This document shows positions 60,504 to 64,000 of a DNA stretch of 64,000 bases, piece after piece (the stretch's first letter is position 1; every line of letters starts with the position of its first letter). The notes beneath the pieces are model-generated. The model was not told the DNA's origin. It did not search any database and saw nothing but the letters and a program-made list of their open reading frames with translations. This DNA is from Nageia nagi (Eukaryota; Pinophyta), in assembly GCA_050084985.1 (NCBI GenBank), contig JBITNC010000001.1, forward strand, positions 5,828,001-5,892,000, given 5' to 3'. The translations under genes were made by a program, and so were the position numbers.

Positions 60504-60720
60504 AAAATAGAGCATGCACATACGAGTTCCTCACATATGGACAACTAAATAGTGCCAAAAGACACATAAGAGTTCCTCACACATGGATAACTAAATAGTG
60601 TTAGATTAACCAAAATAGAGAATACACATATGAGTTCCTCACATATGGATAACTGAACAATGCCAAAAGACACATAAGAGTTCCTCTCACATGGATAACT
60701 AAGTAGTGCTAGATTGGCTA
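60504..60720 (-). repeat. tandem repeat array in 3' untranslated part of element H
   Basis: Four units starting CACATA(C/A/T)GAGTTCCTC at 60517, 60563, 60626 and 60672. Starts are 46 bp apart within each pair, and the two pairs are 109 bp apart, so a duplicated pair forms a higher-order repeat. Same motif as 38889-39055. Confidence 0.9.
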
Positions 60721-60896
60721 ATATTTTTTTTTTTTAAAATTTTGTACAATAAGTTCCTCATGTAGAGTGAACTTACCACAAAGGTGTATAACAAAATCAA
60801 CATTATATAGCACAAAATCCTCTTAAGGGTGAAGTTATCATCACCAACATGAATTCATCACAAGAATTCAAACTTCACTCCTCCTTGAGGGTAACT

Positions 60897-63800
60897 TCAC
60901 CAACCTGATAGCATCCTTAAGCTTGTAGAACTAAGCTTTTGGGAGGGACTTGTGAGCAAATCAATGAAGGTCAAGGTGGATGGACAATACTCCAGGTGTA
61001 TGATGCCATCAAGAACCTTCTCCTTGATAAAATGGGCATGAATTTTCACATGTTTTATTCTATAATAGAACACAAGACTCTTAGCCAAAGAAATAGTTGA
61101 TTGATTATCTAAAGAAATCAAAGATGATCCACCTTGCTCATACCTAATTTCTTTCAAAATATGCCTTAGCCCAAAGGCTTCCTAAGCTATAATAAACATG
61201 GTATAGTATTCAACTTCTATGGTGGAAAGAGCAATAATATGTTGCTTCTTAGAAGCTCAAGAGATAGCACCTAAACCAATGCTAAACACATATGTAGAGG
61301 TTGATTTCCTATCATCTCTATCTCCCCCATAGTCAGAATCTGAGAATTTAGAGAGAACAAATGGGGGCAACTTAGAATACTTGAGAGCAAGATCCTTAGT
61401 CCCTACAACATATCTCAATATTTTCTTAATAGCATTGATATGTTCAACATATGATTTCTACATGAATCATGCCATCAAATTCACTCCAAAGGTAATATCT
61501 AGCTTGGATATAGTCAAATAAAAAAGACTACCAATTAATTGCTTGTAAGCTGTAGCATTAGGTAACTGAGAGTTGGAACTCAGACAAATAATGATTCCAA
61601 GAGAGATTGAGATCATAGCATATCTACATTCCTCCATTCCAAACTTTTGCAAGATGTTTGATATATACTTAGATTGATTGAAATAAGTACAATCTTTGTA
61701 TTAATACACTTGCATTCCAAGATAGTAGTGCAAGAGATCAAGATCAATCATTTCAAACATTGCCTTAAGTTTGGATATGCACTCTTGAATAATTTTATCA
61801 TTATTCTTAATTATTAGAAGATCATCCACATAAATGGGAATCAAGACCACATCTTTCCCTTGATTAAACACATATAGATCAAAGTCCGAAAAATACTTGG
61901 AGAAACCAATATCTACAAAGCACCCCAAAATTTTCTTGTACCAAGATTATGGTGCTTGCTTAATTCCATACAATGAATTCTTTAGCTTGCACACAAAAGA
62001 CTCTTTACCTTCCATAATAAACCCTTTTGGTTGATTCATGAAGATTTCACATCTAAGTCACCATTGAGAAATGCAATCTTAACATCAAGTTGAAAAACTT
62101 TCCATCCTTGAGCTACAGAAAGAGCAAAGATAATCCTAATAGTAGGTATCTTTGTCACAGGAGCAAAGGTTTTCTCATAATCTACACCATATTTTTGAGC
62201 AAAACCTTTAGCTACTAATTTTGCCTTATATTTCTCAATATCTCCAACTAAATTGAACTTGACCTTGTAGATCCATTTATTGCCAATCACATTCTTCTCA
62301 TTGGGATAAAGAACCAAATCCCAAGTTTTATTTTTTATAAGCATCTCATACTCCACTTTCATGGATTCCATCTAGTACTCATGCTTTAAAGTTTCTTTGA
62401 AGGATGAGGGCTCATGCTTGTTGTTAATGTTGGAAAATAAGGATTTGTTCAAAGTCATGCTCCTTGTTACCCTTTGAGTTGGAGAGTTTTTTTTCTTAAG
62501 GTGACTTGTCTATATCAATATCTAACAAGCTAGGTGCAATTGAATAGACCTTTGCATCATGAACATCCTCTTTAGAAGTAGATTCTTTAGGAAGTTCATT
62601 GAAATTTACATCCCTTGAAATGAACATTACTTTATAGGATGGAGAGTAGAGCCTGTAGCCTCTATGTTAATTGTCATAACCCACAAAGAGCCATTTTTCA
62701 ACTCTTTTGTCCAACTTTTTCCTTTTATTAGAAATAATGTAGAAGAATGCTTCACAACCAAACACCCTAAGGTGAGAAATGTTAGGTTTTATTCCTAACC
62801 ATACCTCAAAAGGAGTCTTAATTTGAATGGATTTTATAGGAAACCTATTCAAGGTGTAAATAATAGTACTCATAGTTTCTCCTCATAAGAAACTAGAAAG
62901 ATTACCCAACATGCATATAGCTATCTCTATAATTATTCTATTTTTACTTTTGGTAACACCATTCTACTAAGTTTAAGGAATCATAAACTACCTCTTAATT
63001 CCATACTTAGCACAATAGTCATTGAACTCATTGCTCTTATATTCTCCCCCATTATCTAATCTTAACATCTTGATTTTATGGTTAGTTTGATTCTCAACAA
63101 AGGCCTTAAAAACCTTAAAACTCTTAAAGTTTTGATCCTTATGCTCAAGTAGATACCCAAAGGTCATCCTAATAAAGTCATAAATGAAGGTGAAGATGTA
63201 ATATGCTACTCCAAGTGACTTAGTTTGAAATGGACCCATCAAATCTAAATGCACAAGTTGAAGAGGTTGAGATGCTCTTGTTGCTTTATCTTTTTCAAAC
63301 TTTTATCTATGCATCTTGCCAAGAAGGCACTTCTTGCATAGACCAAATAAAGGAGAAATTAAAGGTAACCCTTCCATAATTTCATGGTCTTTCATGACTT
63401 GAATATTATTATGGTTAAGGTGCTCTAAATAATGATGCCAAATATTACCTTTAGAACACACACTAGAAGCAAGTCACATCTTTGATAGAACTTGATCCAT
63501 AATGTAGAGGTTATCTTTCATAGATCCTTTAACTAAAGTGGCAAGTCCTTTCTTAATGCACCAAGATTGAGAGTTGAACTCAAAAGAGTACCCTTTTCTA
63601 GCAACTTGGATCATAGAGAGAAGGTTCATCCTTAACTTAGGAACATAGAGAACATTTTCAAGAACCTTTCTATGAATCAACAAACTTCCAAATTCTTGGA
63701 CTTCAATGGTAGAGTTATCACCTATCACAATTGAATATTTTATATACTTGTGAAAGTTATTAAACTTTTCTTTTTCAAAGAATAGGTGATTAGTGCAACC

Positions 63801-64000
63801 AGATTCAACAATCCAATTCGACAAAAAAGATTGAGACATAGAGTAGAGTGCCGTAGAAAAACTAGCATGAATATTCTTCTTTCTTTTGTAGTTCTTTATA
63901 TTTCCATTACCTTTATTATTTTTCTCTCTTTTATTTTTGTAGCAATCAACTTCTTTGTGACTTTGAATGCCACAATAATTACAAGTACCATCAAATTTTT
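60897..64000 (-). pseudogene. element H copia gag-pol polyprotein, partial
   Basis: Starts at the edge with the gag knuckle CNYCGIQSHKEVDC (intact CCHC, about 63990-63950). Protease 63839-63474 reads WIVESGCTNHL, the catalytic Asp now Glu. Integrase 63254-62667: HLDLMGPF, LDNGGEY, then NGVTKSKNR with the catalytic Glu replaced by Lys and Gln-Gln replaced by two TAG. RT 62371-61700: NKWIYKVKFN, VFQLDVKIAFLNGD, YGIKQAP and YVDD (IPIYVDDLLII) intact. RNase H 61660-60897: FSDSDYGGDRDDRKST, LDNQSTISLAK. Fewer breaks than G. It would have been a single polyprotein of about 1,300 residues. Confidence 0.92.

Larger units (their letters stand above)
59606..64000 (-). mobile_element. Ty1/copia retrotransposon H, 5' part outside window
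   Basis: Minus-strand copia element, same family as G: same polyprotein wording, same tandem repeat in the 3' untranslated part, similar LTR start (TGTTAGAAT). The 3' LTR is about 59606-60041. The element runs off the right edge within gag. The lower LTR edge (TGAAAG at 59606) is a guess from length (436 bp versus 450 in G) and from where the interrupted ORF begins. Confidence 0.85.

Noticed and set aside
60504-60720. Regular direct repeats resembling a CRISPR array
   Set aside because: Repeats vary, spacers are not unique sequences, the array is inside a retrotransposon and the setting is a plant nuclear genome.

Overview
The window looks like intergenic heterochromatin from a land plant with a large, repeat-rich nuclear genome. 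The sequence is very AT-rich and almost free of CpG. Almost everything recognisable is a decayed LTR retrotransposon of the plant Ty1/copia or Ty3/gypsy type, usually primed by initiator-tRNA-Met-like sites and bounded by 5-bp target duplications. I found no intact host gene, rRNA, tRNA or CRISPR array. The low GC and the C-to-T style of decay would fit a strongly methylated genome such as some gymnosperms, but that placement is a weak guess.

Layout: 377-1379 holds an unrecognised broken ORF. Positions 2861-27410 are a three-deep nest, all on the minus strand. Gypsy element D (720-bp LTRs, target duplication ATCAA) carries copia element C inside its 3' LTR (GACTC/GATTC). C carries gypsy element B inside its own 3' LTR (CATAC). 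B has an RNase H-like domain upstream of its reverse transcriptase and a long extra ORF downstream of integrase. D itself landed in a repeat called J, whose uninterrupted copy at 44376-44885 serves as the empty site.

Positions 28721-40307 are a second nest: copia F (minus) with copia G (plus, target duplication AATAT) inside its 5' LTR. G's unusually long leader contains a CpG- and GC-rich island at about 33121-33620, with tandem repeats and a small ORF; nothing else in the window looks like it. Positions 41605-42280 hold a broken plant mobile domain fragment. Positions 43431-46930 hold gag remnants of two gypsy-like elements and a possible LTR. Copia I (plus, about 1.5-kb LTRs) spans 49935 to about 56708. 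A gypsy-like 3' end, L, with an acidic unrecognised ORF follows (about 56709-59600). It is interrupted by copia H (minus), which runs off the right edge and belongs to the same family as G.

The coding parts are remains of gag-protease-integrase-RT-RNase H (copia) or gag-protease-RT-RNase H-integrase (gypsy) polyproteins. None can now encode a full-length product. Damage is dominated by TGG/CAG/CAA-to-stop changes and G-to-A or C-to-T changes in catalytic residues, as expected from deamination of methylated cytosine. Apparent LTR divergence by eye ranks D and I oldest and C, B and G younger, in agreement with the nesting order.
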